Shown here: piece by piece, positions 54,664 through 63,646 of the stretch | How positions within the stretch are numbered: the stretch's first letter is position 1 | Layout of the letters: each line of letters opens with the position of its first letter | Assembly (NCBI GenBank): GCA_025210735.1 | Contig: JAOARD010000053.1 | Coordinates: 50,960-114,959, forward strand | From: Bacteroidales bacterium | GTDB lineage: Bacteria; Bacteroidota; Bacteroidia; Bacteroidales; UBA6680 | Length of the DNA stretch: 64,000 bases | Direction of reading: 5' to 3' | Program-made: the position numbers and the translations under genes | Notes under the pieces: generated by a model | Databases searched by the model: none | What the model saw: only the letters and a program-made list of their open reading frames with translations | What the model was told of the DNA's origin: nothing

Positions 54664-55086
54664 CAATGGTTATGCTCTCATTCTTATTTAAAGAATATGG
54701 TTGTGTATTGCGCTTAGGTTTTTAATCAGACCCCGAAAGCACATTTGTTACTCTATTAGTGGTGTAAATATTAAAACCTTACAAAAAATCTGAAAAAATA
54801 TCGATGCGTTGTGATAACTGTCTGATTTTTACATGTTAAAAAGATTAATGATATCTGAAAGAACAGAATATCATTAATCAAGAAATTAGTATTGGTTTGT
54901 TACTGATGATTAGAACAGTATGGACTGTTTTCATGCTTTGGGTTTTACCCATTTATATATAAACATAAAACACTGTTGTAGTGTGATGTAAAACTATATT
55001 ATAATTATTAATAAGGGTATCCCAAAACCGTTATTAAATATTCCGAAATCGTAAACAGGATATTTTGTTTCTTTTTGAATTGTTTG

Positions 55087-55128
55087 TTGCCTTGTTGCTA
55101 CGTTGCGTGCAACGTAGCAACAAGGCAA
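55087..55128. repeat. REP-type palindrome, copy 1 (extended arms)
   Basis: Two perfect 20-bp arms surround a GT centre. The core is ACGTTGC-GT-GCAACGT, flanked by GTTGCT/AGCAAC and outer arms TTGCCTT/AAGGCAA. It lies just downstream of the module B regulator. The same core surrounds the REP-type transposase at 62573. Confidence 0.85.
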
Positions 55129-55156
55129 TAGAGCAACGGAGACTTTAATCTTACTA

Positions 55157-56908
55157 TTAAATAGTCATCAACCTCTTCTGCATCTCGCCAAGTGTATCAA
55201 ATCCCAGTTTTTTACGTAGCCTGTATTTTGCCACCTCAACACTTCCGGCAGCGGTGTTTGTATAACACACAATCTCTTTGGTCGATAACTCCAGACGTAT
55301 CAGTATACAGAGTCTTATCTCATTTTTTGTTAATTCAGGAAACTCTTGCTTTATCCTTATACGCAGATCAACATCCTCATTTGAAGCATTACTGCTTATA
55401 AAATCAGACTCCTTCATCATTGTCTGCATATTACTTACCGATGATCTGATATCCTTCACCTTGTTTTGTATACGCAACTCGTTATTCAGAATCTTGTCAA
55501 TCTTGCTATATAGCTCTATGTTCTCCTGAATTATAAATACAGCACGGCTCATATCCTTTTTGAGTGATCTGTTTATCTCTTTTGTCCTGTTAATCTCGCT
55601 ATGTATATTCAGAAAATCACAATGCTTCTTTTTCAGACTCTTTACAGATTTGTAGAACATTGAATCTTTGCGTCTTCGTTGTTTTATTAGCAGAAGTATA
55701 ACTGTTGCTGCAATAACTACAATTACGGCAATTATAATTATAAATACCTTTATAAGACTATCCCTGTCGGCCTTTGCAACTTTAGCATCCAGCTCTATCT
55801 GTTCTGATATATGAAAACTATTGTTCAGATCAACACCAGCTACAGTTTTAATAAGCTGTTCTGTATTAAGGCTATCGTTATACATATTTGCAATACGGCT
55901 ATACTTATAAGCTTTCTTGAAATTTTTACTAACATAATTTAGTTTAGCTTTATGCTCATATGTTGCTCTTAACATGTTAAAATCTCTTATGCTTTGCGAT
56001 ATGTTTATAGCAGAATCAAGATACATAACAGAGCTGTCTGTTTTAGACAGATCCTGATATAATCCTGATATATTGTAATATAAAGTAGCTTTTACTTTAG
56101 GAGAGATCTTGTGACTGATATTAGTAAACAGAATCTTATTATATATATTCTTTGACTCTATTAACATGCCGCGCATATGTAGTGCTGCTGCTATATTGGT
56201 CAGATTTTTAGCAATACGTCTTTTGTTTTTTTTGTCCAGATTGGTCTCATAAGCTTTCCTGAAAAACTTAAGTGCACTATTAAAATCACTGCTTCTGAAA
56301 TATATATTTGCTTTTGTTGTATAGTTTGTTGATAGTTTATCAAACTCATTTAATTTGCTATTAATATATATAGCTGAATCTATATAGTTATGAGTCTTTT
56401 CTATAAGTTTTAATTTATTATATATAATGGCTTCAATATTCAGTAGTTCAGCTCTCTTTTTTGCATCATAATTGTCAGAGATTATCCGGTTAGCTTCTTT
56501 TATAAGCTCTCTGTTTTCTGTGTGATTTGATGATTTATCGTTAGCAATAATTATATTCAATAGAGTGCTCCATGCAAGCGAATCGGTTTTGTCTGGCATC
56601 TCTGCATAAGCTTTTTTATAGCATATTGCAGCAGTGTTAAACTGGCTTGCTGCCTCAAACACCTCTGCCCGTAATATATCCTTAATAATATGGCTGTTGT
56701 AGTCAGATTGGTTTATAATATTTAGAGTACTGTCAAGATCACCTCTGTTTATAAGTTCTCTTATCTCTTTAATAAGAGGAGTATTGTTTGTGCTTTTATT
56801 ATCTGATGAGATAATAGTTGGAGTAGTATTTGCAATGTTATGTATTGGAAGCAGGCAAGTATAACAGAGTACAATTATCTGAATTGTGATAAATATGTGG
56901 CGTTGCAT
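55157..56908 (-). CDS. Module B regulator: membrane-anchored TPR protein with C-terminal HTH
   Basis: The 583-residue paralogue of the module A regulator has the same layout: signal/anchor (1-25), TPR helices (about 45-360), TM (about 385-408, VFIIIIAVIVVIAATVILLL), coiled coil, and HTH at about 525-583 (ELTKNEIRLCILIRLELSTK, then GSVEVAKYRLRKKLGFD). The HTH is much better conserved between the two than the TPR part, so the copies may read similar DNA sites but different signals. It is divergent from the module B lipoprotein. Confidence 0.85.
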   Translation of the reverse strand: MQRHIFITIQIIVLCYTCLLPIHNIANTTPTIISSDNKSTNNTPLIKEIRELINRGDLDSTLNIINQSDYNSHIIKDILRAEVFEAASQFNTAAICYKKAYAEMPDKTDSLAWSTLLNIIIANDKSSNHTENRELIKEANRIISDNYDAKKRAELLNIEAIIYNKLKLIEKTHNYIDSAIYINSKLNEFDKLSTNYTTKANIYFRSSDFNSALKFFRKAYETNLDKKNKRRIAKNLTNIAAALHMRGMLIESKNIYNKILFTNISHKISPKVKATLYYNISGLYQDLSKTDSSVMYLDSAINISQSIRDFNMLRATYEHKAKLNYVSKNFKKAYKYSRIANMYNDSLNTEQLIKTVAGVDLNNSFHISEQIELDAKVAKADRDSLIKVFIIIIAVIVVIAATVILLLIKQRRRKDSMFYKSVKSLKKKHCDFLNIHSEINRTKEINRSLKKDMSRAVFIIQENIELYSKIDKILNNELRIQNKVKDIRSSVSNMQTMMKESDFISSNASNEDVDLRIRIKQEFPELTKNEIRLCILIRLELSTKEIVCYTNTAAGSVEVAKYRLRKKLGFDTLGEMQKRLMTI

Positions 56909-57260
56909 ATTATAATTTTTTTCGAATATAGTGTTTTATAATAATCGAACTCAGAATATCTGTAAAAATTGTAATAATAGTTCTGATTGTAGCAAAAAGA
57001 TAATGAGATGATAATAATATGTATAGTATATGTTGTATGATTTGTAGCTGAATAGCATTTGAGTGTCGTAATTTTGTAATCGTATTGTTCAGGTGTAATG
57101 TAGCTGTTGTAATTATTTATTACTCTCTGTATTTATAATATTATATACCTGCATACAACCATGCAAACGGAAGCCTGTACACTCTGTAATTTGATTATTT
57201 CTGTGTAGTTATTATTGAATTATATAACAATATATAAATAGATTTAATTAAATAAATATT
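56909..57260. promoter_or_regulatory. Module B divergent control region
   Basis: This 352-bp region is alignable with 47316-47664. It shares CGAATATAGTGTTTTATAAT near the regulator, GTATAGTATATGTTG, TAATTTTGTAAT and a final ATATAACAATATATAAAT. The common blocks are candidates for regulator binding sites. Confidence 0.7.
57069..57076 (+). promoter_or_regulatory. -7 element of module B surface genes
   Basis: TAATTTTG fits TAnnTTTG and occupies the position of the module A element at 47476. The leader would be about 185 nt. Confidence 0.5.
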
Positions 57261-58502
57261 ATGAAGAAAAGATCTCTTTTTGCTCTGATTGTACTTATAG
57301 TAATATCAGTGGTATCATGTAAGAAAGATAGTATTGATATTGATAAAGAATCAGGTTCTGAAACAATTATCGGATTAGGGAATAGCGGTGTGGTTATAAG
57401 AAGTGCCGATGGAGGATTAAACTGGACGCGGGCTTCTATAGCTAATGGGGTAATTGATTACAACGGATATAAACTTCTGGTAAGAGATGCTGTATACGCA
57501 AAGGATAAATGGATTGCGGTAGGCGGTTTTGGTTCAGGTGCAGTTCATAAAGGTATTGTTTTAACAAGTACAGACGATGGTAACACGTGGAATGAGGTAA
57601 AAACTGATGCAACATCAGTATTATACGATGTAGAGTATTGTGGTAATAAGTTTGTTGCTGCAGGAATGAAGGGTAACATTTTGTTAAGTACAGATGGCAC
57701 TAAATGGACAAAGATTAATCTTAAAGGAGTTATACCTGACAATGGAGGTAATGAGAAGCATACATTTGTATCTGTTGCATATGGCGAAGGTACAATTGTG
57801 GCTGTGGGAAGAACAGATTTTACAGCATTCGGAACAACACAAGACTTCCCGCTGATTGTAGAGAGTACTGACGGTGGTAATACGTGGAAACATGTGTCTA
57901 AAATTGGTTCTGAAACTGTTAGGGTAGTTAAATATACTAATCAGGGTTTTATTGCTCTTTCTGGAGGTGGAGTAATATCAAAAAAAGGTGGAGTCTGGTC
58001 ATATGATAACAGATCTGGTAAATTCAGAATATATCCACCACTACACTATACCAATAACAGAATTTTTGCAACATCTGGCCTGAGAGGCAGGTACTCTTCT
58101 GTATTTAATGAGGGCTCAGGATGGGAAGAGCGTGGTAATAAGATTATAAACCTTGGAGTTAGAGGTGTAACGTATGGTAATGGTAGTTATCTGTTTGTAG
58201 GGTCAGAGATGCATCCGGCTACAGCTGTTGTAAAAGCTGTAACATATATAAGTTCAGATAATGGAAATACATGGGTGAATACCAGAGAATCGTTAGGCGA
58301 AAAGCTTGTTGGAAGACACTGTTCACTAAAAACAGCTGTATATGCAAAAGGACGGTTTGTTATTGCAGGAGATCAGCGCCGTATGCCCGGAACACCAACA
58401 ATGATATTTACAAGTGAGGACGGAACCAACTGGAAAGAATCAGTATTACCCGGACTTACTATTGATGAACAGATATATAAGCTGGTATCAGGAAGTAATT
58501 AA
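57261..58502 (+). CDS. Module B lipoprotein with Asp-box (BNR) repeats
   Basis: The 413-residue protein is the same length as its module A paralogue. The lipoprotein signal ends VVSC (Cys20), then KKDSIDIDKE. The propeller part has Asp boxes SADGGLNW, STDDGNTW, STDGTKW, STDGGNTW, SSDNGNTW and SEDGTNW. The best-conserved stretches between paralogues are near KDKWIAVGGFGSGAVHKG and the C-terminal GTPTMIFTS-DGTNWKES. Function is probably binding or structural at the cell surface. It is 36 bp from the following surface protein gene. Confidence 0.8.
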   Translation: MKKRSLFALIVLIVISVVSCKKDSIDIDKESGSETIIGLGNSGVVIRSADGGLNWTRASIANGVIDYNGYKLLVRDAVYAKDKWIAVGGFGSGAVHKGIVLTSTDDGNTWNEVKTDATSVLYDVEYCGNKFVAAGMKGNILLSTDGTKWTKINLKGVIPDNGGNEKHTFVSVAYGEGTIVAVGRTDFTAFGTTQDFPLIVESTDGGNTWKHVSKIGSETVRVVKYTNQGFIALSGGGVISKKGGVWSYDNRSGKFRIYPPLHYTNNRIFATSGLRGRYSSVFNEGSGWEERGNKIINLGVRGVTYGNGSYLFVGSEMHPATAVVKAVTYISSDNGNTWVNTRESLGEKLVGRHCSLKTAVYAKGRFVIAGDQRRMPGTPTMIFTSEDGTNWKESVLPGLTIDEQIYKLVSGSN

Positions 58503-58538
58503 TATATAAATAACAGTAATTTACTAAAATACGTAATT

Positions 58539-60974
58539 ATGAATAGAAATATTTACCTGATCATAACCACTGTACTAATAATACAAGGGTTAATGTTAAC
58601 AATTAAGGCTCAGGAAACAGAGAAAAGAGCCGAACAACCATTAATGGGAAGAGTACAAATATCTTATGATACACTGTACAAGAATACTAAAGGTACAGAG
58701 TGGACTATAAATGATTTTGAGACTTTAAAATCGAGAACTAAGGCACCATACATAAGAGTAAAGGGACCTGCCTCTTTTGGGGGTGATGATATGCATGGCT
58801 ACTACTTTTCAGTAGTAAACCTTAGTAATAACAATCTTTCAGGAAAGATTACTAATAAAGTATGGAATAATAGCGATGATTATTCAAATAAGAACTATAT
58901 ACACAGGTACAGCAGTAAATGGCACTTTAGTCATAATAAAATAACCTCAGTTGGTGAGATTACCGGTAATACAAAAACAGGATTTGTAGAGGAGTTGTGT
59001 CTGGATAATAACCTTCTGAAATCATATAGAACAAAATCTAAAACTGGGGCTATACCATGGGGATTTCACCTGTTTACTTTACATCAGAACGATATTACAA
59101 AATTAAAAGGATCTGACTTCCACTACGGAGGGTTTTTCTATATCTTCTATAATACTAAAATCAGGTTGATTAGAATAGATAACAATAGATTGGATTTTAC
59201 TAGTTTATGTGATGTTGTTCCTGTAATAAAAAAATCATATTCTAAACTTAGCGACAGATTTCCCGGAAATCCGGATTGTGTTTTTGACTACTATCCGCAA
59301 AAACCATTAGGAGGAGATGCAACAGAAGAGGTTATTGCGGAAGGAACAGATAAGACCCTTAAATTTAGCCTTACACATCCTCAGAATATTTACTCATGGC
59401 AACTGAACGGTAAAGATGTTCCGTTGAGTACAATGAAAAATTACACATTTAATGTTAATGATCAAACAGCGGGAGTTTATCGTTGTAAAGTAACAAACCC
59501 TAATCTGCCGGAGGTAACACTTTATAGTTACGATATGGCTGTTTTTATTGAAAAAGATGGTAATAATAGTGTGTCTGACATAACAATTAAACAGTACTCT
59601 TTAGCTGTTAACTTTCCTGAAAATGCTCTTGTAGCAGATTTCAAAACAACAGATCCTGATGGTGATAAGGTTTTTTACCGCTTACCTGACAAAGTAGCAG
59701 ATAACAGCCACTTCAGAATAATAAATGGCAAAACACTGGTAAGTTCTGAGATACTATTTGAAAAAGAGTATATTAAAGATTACAAAATTGTTGTAGAGGC
59801 TTATGATATATATGGCGGAAAATTTCAAAAGGAATTTACCATTACAAAAGGTGCTCAGGGGACAACTACACCTTTACCAAAAGATATAATACTTAGTAAT
59901 AATACAGTTGCAGAAAACTTATCAGATAAACTGATAGGTAATTTTACAGCAAAAGGAGCAGATGGATATAGCTTTTCTCTTGTTGATGGAGAGAATGATA
60001 ACAATTTGTTTAAGGTAGAGGGAACAGAACTTAAGACCAAAGATGGATTCAATTATGAATTAAAGTGTAAGTATGATATCCGTGTTACCTCATCGGCGGC
60101 AGATGGAACAAGTATAAAAAAGGATTTTGAGATTAATATTACCAATGTAAACGATAATCCACATGATATTATTCTCTCTTCTAATCAGCTTAAAATAAAC
60201 ACCGAAACAGGAACGGTAATAGGTTTTATTACAGCAATAGATGAAGATAAAACCGATAAACTATTCACGTTTCATATTGATCCGTCATTGGCCGATAATA
60301 GCGACTTCTTTTTTGAGGATAATATAATAAAGGCAAAAAAGGTATTTACTAAGATATGCAGCAAGCAGATTACCATAAAAGCATTGGATGATGATAATGC
60401 TGAGTTTGTAAAGACATTTGATATAAATGTTGTGTCAGATAAGATTGCAGAAAACAGACCTCCGCGTGGTATTGGAATAACAAACAGTGTAATTTCTCAT
60501 AATCTTCAGGTAGGGGATAAGATTGCTGATATATATATGAGCGATCCTGATGGCGATGCAGGAACATTTAGTTGCGACAACACTATTGTGGAAGTAGATG
60601 GATCGAGCCTTAAACTTAAAGCAAAGCCAGAGGATAACAATTCGTTTGAGATAACAATAAAAGGATCTGATGGGAAAAATAGTATTGAGCAGACTCTTAA
60701 AATATATATAACAAAACAAGAAGGGGCAACAGAGGTTATTACAGTTGGTAATAGCAGAGTTAAGGTTTATCCAAATCCTGCAAACAGTATAATGTATGTA
60801 GAGGGTCTTGAGAATGCAAGATATCAGATATTTAGTGTAGGAGGTGTATTATTAAAGCAAACAAGTAACAACAATATTGATATAAGTAGCCTTAGTTCTG
60901 GTTGTTATATCCTGAAGATTGATACAGGAACAGAGATAATTACAAAAAAGATTATTAAACGAAACAGATTATAA
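58539..60974 (+). CDS. Module B surface protein: LRR, Ig-like and cadherin-like domains, T9SS sorting domain
   Basis: The 811-residue paralogue of the protein at 49073 has a signal peptide (1-24), LRR-like segments (VVNLSNNNLSGKI, WHFSHNKITSVGE, LCLDNNLLKSY, IRIDNNRLDFTSL), an Ig-like domain (from TLKFSLTHPQNIYSWQLNG), cadherin-like repeats with TTDPDGDKVFYRLPDK, and a T9SS sorting domain (VKVYPNPANSIMYVEGL). The block RPPRGIGITNSVISHNL and IYMSDPDGDAGTFSCDN is nearly identical in both, while the LRR parts differ strongly, so the ligand-binding face may have diverged. Its upstream junction lacks the leader elements found in module A. Confidence 0.88.
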   Translation: MNRNIYLIITTVLIIQGLMLTIKAQETEKRAEQPLMGRVQISYDTLYKNTKGTEWTINDFETLKSRTKAPYIRVKGPASFGGDDMHGYYFSVVNLSNNNLSGKITNKVWNNSDDYSNKNYIHRYSSKWHFSHNKITSVGEITGNTKTGFVEELCLDNNLLKSYRTKSKTGAIPWGFHLFTLHQNDITKLKGSDFHYGGFFYIFYNTKIRLIRIDNNRLDFTSLCDVVPVIKKSYSKLSDRFPGNPDCVFDYYPQKPLGGDATEEVIAEGTDKTLKFSLTHPQNIYSWQLNGKDVPLSTMKNYTFNVNDQTAGVYRCKVTNPNLPEVTLYSYDMAVFIEKDGNNSVSDITIKQYSLAVNFPENALVADFKTTDPDGDKVFYRLPDKVADNSHFRIINGKTLVSSEILFEKEYIKDYKIVVEAYDIYGGKFQKEFTITKGAQGTTTPLPKDIILSNNTVAENLSDKLIGNFTAKGADGYSFSLVDGENDNNLFKVEGTELKTKDGFNYELKCKYDIRVTSSAADGTSIKKDFEINITNVNDNPHDIILSSNQLKINTETGTVIGFITAIDEDKTDKLFTFHIDPSLADNSDFFFEDNIIKAKKVFTKICSKQITIKALDDDNAEFVKTFDINVVSDKIAENRPPRGIGITNSVISHNLQVGDKIADIYMSDPDGDAGTFSCDNTIVEVDGSSLKLKAKPEDNNSFEITIKGSDGKNSIEQTLKIYITKQEGATEVITVGNSRVKVYPNPANSIMYVEGLENARYQIFSVGGVLLKQTSNNNIDISSLSSGCYILKIDTGTEIITKKIIKRNRL

Positions 60975-61110
60975 GAATAGTTATTAATACACTAAGATGA
61001 ACAGATTCAACAAATATTAATATTGTTGGTTTACAGATATAGAATAACAGAGTGCTCTTTTGATTCTATATAGGTTGTTTTTTAAAACTACTAAGATTAG
61101 TTTTATATTT

Positions 61111-61140
61111 AGGAGGTATATGAATTTATACCTCCTTTTT
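61111..61140 (+). terminator. Terminator of module B surface genes
   Basis: GGAGGTATA (61112-61120) and TATACCTCC (61127-61135) form a 9-bp stem followed by five Ts, about 140 bp after the surface protein gene. Confidence 0.85.
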
Positions 61141-61220
61141 GTTTGATTCTTGATATAAAGATATAGCATAAATAAACTATATTCGGGGCTCTATTTTCGG
61201 AATTATATAAACAGATATTT

Positions 61221-61826
61221 ATGAAGATTTTTAAAAAGAGATTAGATACTCAAATAGTAATAGCATTTGGCGTTATGCTTGTAAGTTTCTCAACACTGTT
61301 TGTTACAATGTATCAGGCATCAATAATGAATAAACAGAACGATGTTATTCTTAAACAGACAAAAGCCAACGCATGGCCATGTCTAATAGTTGAAAAAACA
61401 GAACTAGGAGATAAACTATCGCCGGATATTACCAAGTATCTTTTCTCTATAAGTAATAAAGGAACCGGACCGGCAATTATAAGAGGAGTAAGAGTTAAAT
61501 ATAAAGATACTGTTGTTAAATCGTGGCGTGAGATGTTTGCTGTAATGCAGATACCAGACTCAATACCTCTGTGGAGAACCTATTCGCTTATATCAAGATC
61601 TGTTATCTCTGCAAACGAGTCATTAACAATGATCGATATCTCAGACAATCCCAAACTGGCAAAGTACATGATTAACAATGGTAAGGATATCAATGTTGAG
61701 ATAATCTACAAATCGGTATTTGATGAGCTATGGATGGTAGAAAGAACTCTCGGAAACAATGCATCTACATACCCTGTAAAAGTATCAAAATGCACCATTC
61801 CGGAAAATGAAATGTTTGAGAATTAG
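61221..61826 (+). CDS. Unknown protein with N-terminal TM helix
   Basis: The 201-residue protein has one N-terminal TM (about 12-31, VIAFGVMLVSFSTLFVTMYQ), a short coiled segment (KQNDVILKQTKANAWP), and an extracytoplasmic beta-rich domain (about 55-190) beginning CLIVEKTELGDK. I do not recognise the family; proteins with this plan are common and unassigned. It has its own short transcript between the module B terminator and a REP-type palindrome that lies 9 bp after its stop. Confidence 0.65.
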   Translation: MKIFKKRLDTQIVIAFGVMLVSFSTLFVTMYQASIMNKQNDVILKQTKANAWPCLIVEKTELGDKLSPDITKYLFSISNKGTGPAIIRGVRVKYKDTVVKSWREMFAVMQIPDSIPLWRTYSLISRSVISANESLTMIDISDNPKLAKYMINNGKDINVEIIYKSVFDELWMVERTLGNNASTYPVKVSKCTIPENEMFEN

Positions 61827-61834
61827 AATAATAG

Positions 61835-61870
61835 GCTTGTAACTACGTTGCATGCAACGTAGTTACAAGC
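61835..61870. repeat. REP-type palindrome, copy 2
   Basis: A perfect 36-nt palindrome: 18-bp arms starting GCTTGTAACTACGTTGCA. The core ACGTTGC-AT-GCAACGT is shared with the other copies, while the outer arms differ but still pair. It is directly after the gene at 61221. Confidence 0.85.
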
Positions 61871-61933
61871 AGTAGTATAACATTATTCATAAATTGAAAC
61901 TATTGATCATTTATAATTTACCATTACTATTAA

Positions 61934-62392
61934 TTATCTTCTCACCATCGCAATATGTGGTATATCATCCTCAAGATACTCATCACCAATCTGTACAAAA
62001 TCATACTTCTCATAAAACTTCTTAAGATACTTCTGTGCCGATATCTTTATTATATCTCTTCCTAACAGATTACTAATAGCATCTATACTCTCCTTAAGCA
62101 AGGTATGACCAAAGCCATATTTCCTGACACCTTCAGATGTTACAACTCTACCTATACTGGCATGTTCAAAATAATCACCCTCATCAAACACCCTTGTATA
62201 ACCACATAACTCATCGTTATAATATCCCAGAATATGCAGAGCCTTCTGATCTTTGTTATCTACATCCTGATAAACACAATTCTGCTCAACCACAAAAACC
62301 TCAGACCTTAATCTTAACATATCGTACAGCTCATAAACTGTTAACTCATCAAAACGCTTTACAACGCATCTCATCTCTTTGTTGGTATCCAT
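61934..62392 (-). CDS. GNAT acetyltransferase, ElaA-like
   Basis: The 152-residue protein has the ElaA form of the GNAT fold: an N-terminal ELTVYELYDMLRLRSEVFVVEQ region, strands with HILGYYNDELCGYTRVF, the acetyl-CoA loop after RVVTSEGVRKYGFGHTLLKE (about 89-108), and a C-terminal Tyr-containing segment (KFYEKYDFVQIGDEYLEDDI) with the typical PHIAM end. It transfers acetyl from acetyl-CoA to an unknown amine substrate. It lies between two REP-type palindromes. Confidence 0.9.
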   Translation of the reverse strand: MDTNKEMRCVVKRFDELTVYELYDMLRLRSEVFVVEQNCVYQDVDNKDQKALHILGYYNDELCGYTRVFDEGDYFEHASIGRVVTSEGVRKYGFGHTLLKESIDAISNLLGRDIIKISAQKYLKKFYEKYDFVQIGDEYLEDDIPHIAMVRR

Positions 62393-62474
62393 AATAATCT
62401 TGTCTTTTATAGCCCTGAATATAACTGTTTTTATAATATAAACAGATAACTAATCTATCTGTATCTTCTGCTCT

Positions 62475-62502
62475 GTTGCCACGTTGCGCGCAACGTGGCA
62501 AC
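62475..62502. repeat. REP-type palindrome, copy 3
   Basis: A perfect 28-nt palindrome with arms GTTGCCACGTTGCG. It is 70 bp beyond the 3' end of the REP-type transposase gene. Confidence 0.9.
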
Positions 62503-62572
62503 GGATGGTCTCCAATTATTACTAAAAAATTATAACCTCCCAGTTCCTTATCTCCTGTGATAAATAAAATCG

Positions 62573-63142
62573 TCAGTCACCAAATTTATCTGATTTCCAG
62601 TTTTTAGGATTATTGATAATGTAGTTTCGGATATTATTAAACGCCCTGCCACTTTTTATTATATGATCATAAAAGCGGGGTTGCCATCCATTATCATAAC
62701 CTAACCTGTTTGCATGTTTGGTTACGGCAGATTTATACGACCTGATGATAGCTGATAGTGAATTTGCTTTTGGTGATATCTCAGACATATACTCGTTTTT
62801 ATGAGTTTCGGATGATAGCTGTTCAGACTTTGAGGATAAACCATTATTGATATGTCCATTTGTGATACGGTTACTGTTCAGAATAATTATCCCATGAATA
62901 TGATTAGGCATAATAACATAAGCATCCAATTTAACACATCTGTTATAATTACGTATCTCATCCCATAAAACATCAGCAATTACACCTGTATTAGATAATA
63001 CCATTTTATTATCCACAATATCACCTAGATAATGTTTCCTGTTTTTTGTGCATATTGTAACAAAATATGCCGCACTTCTTCTGTAATCCCAACTCTTTAA
63101 TCTTGTTGACTGCCTGCGATATCTGTTCTGGTACCAACTCAT
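62573..63142 (-). CDS. REP-associated tyrosine transposase (RAYT), Y1/HUH family
   Basis: The 189-residue protein has the Y1_Tnp signature of RAYT/IS200-like enzymes: RRSAAYFVTICTKNRKHYLG (21-40), YVIMPNHIHGIIIL with the HUH histidines His81 and His83, SLSAIIRSYKSAVTKHAN (128-145), and FYDHIIKSGRAF with a candidate catalytic tyrosine at 158 (Tyr136 is another). RAYTs nick and move REP palindromes in single-stranded form. Palindromes with one shared core flank it on both sides (62475; 63282-63344). ATG 63142 is used; the codon just before it is GTG. No IS-type ends or second ORF are present, so it appears to be a domesticated single-copy gene. Confidence 0.88.
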   Translation of the reverse strand: MSWYQNRYRRQSTRLKSWDYRRSAAYFVTICTKNRKHYLGDIVDNKMVLSNTGVIADVLWDEIRNYNRCVKLDAYVIMPNHIHGIIILNSNRITNGHINNGLSSKSEQLSSETHKNEYMSEISPKANSLSAIIRSYKSAVTKHANRLGYDNGWQPRFYDHIIKSGRAFNNIRNYIINNPKNWKSDKFGD

Positions 63143-63281
63143 CACTTAATATTAATATATCTGTATACAGGAATATGGTACGACCATCACCATCCTAATG
63201 TTTCGTACTTCCATTCCATTTTGATATTTATTCATTGCTTCGATTTAGGATTATGAAGGTTTCTGATTTCTACGTTTCCAT

Positions 63282-63309
63282 GTTGCTACGTTGCGCGCAA
63301 CGTAGCAAC
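63282..63309. repeat. REP-type palindrome, copy 4
   Basis: A perfect 28-nt palindrome with arms GTTGCTACGTTGCG, about 140 bp upstream of the RAYT start and 7 bp from copy 5, so the two form a doublet. Confidence 0.9.
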
Positions 63310-63316
63310 CAGATAT

Positions 63317-63344
63317 AGACGTTGCGCGCAACGTGGCAACGTCT
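63317..63344. repeat. REP-type palindrome, copy 5 (variant, terminator-like)
   Basis: The core ACGTTGCGCGCAACGT (63319-63334) is kept, but the whole can also fold as AGACGTTGC pairing with GCAACGTCT, followed by a T-run. It is the second half of a doublet with copy 4. Confidence 0.8.
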
Positions 63345-63432
63345 CTTTTTTATATTTTACCACCTGTTATAAAAACTATTTTACGTGTAACACGAAAAAA
63401 GTGTTAAAACGCATATAATCAGAATCGTTTTG

Positions 63433-63486
63433 TGCAAAGAACTGCATCTGAATGTCGTTCTTTTACATCAGGATGTCGTTCTTTGC
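63433..63486 (+). promoter_or_regulatory. Long imperfect hairpin upstream of the toxin gene
   Basis: GCAAAGAAC and GTTCTTTGC form the base of a 54-nt imperfect hairpin, with CATC/GATG and TGA/TCA pairs inside. It also contains two direct GTCGTTCTTT repeats. It sits 160 bp before the SpvB/TcB-like start. Regulatory function is a guess. Confidence 0.4.
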
Positions 63487-63646
63487 AGGGCCATTTGCAC
63501 GGGTTGTATCTGTTATATACCTTTAACCTATCAAACAAAAAAATGGGAGTACAACTGACTTCATGGGCGATGTTATGCGCTTATGATTATCGGGAGAGTT
63601 ATACCCGTTTATCAACAGAAAACAGTAGAAACAAAATATAATAATT

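Larger units (their letters stand above)
54494..55156. other. Gene-poor region with terminator and palindromes
   Basis: 663 bp without a gene. It contains the sensor terminator (54572-54610), a perfect 28-nt palindrome (54636-54663) and a 42-nt REP-type palindrome (55087-55128) just after the regulator's 3' end. No protein-coding signal seen. Confidence 0.6.
63146..63646. other. Region between the RAYT gene and the toxin gene
   Basis: 501 bp without a convincing gene. It holds the REP doublet (63282-63344), a short hairpin CGTGT-A-ACACG (about 63383-63393) and a long imperfect hairpin (63433-63486). A 69-codon frame at 63432 overlaps that hairpin and is probably not real. Confidence 0.55.

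Noticed and set aside
63432..63641. 69-codon frame before the toxin gene
   Set aside because: It overlaps the imperfect hairpin, has two near-identical pieces caused by the direct repeats, and lacks a start context or known family.
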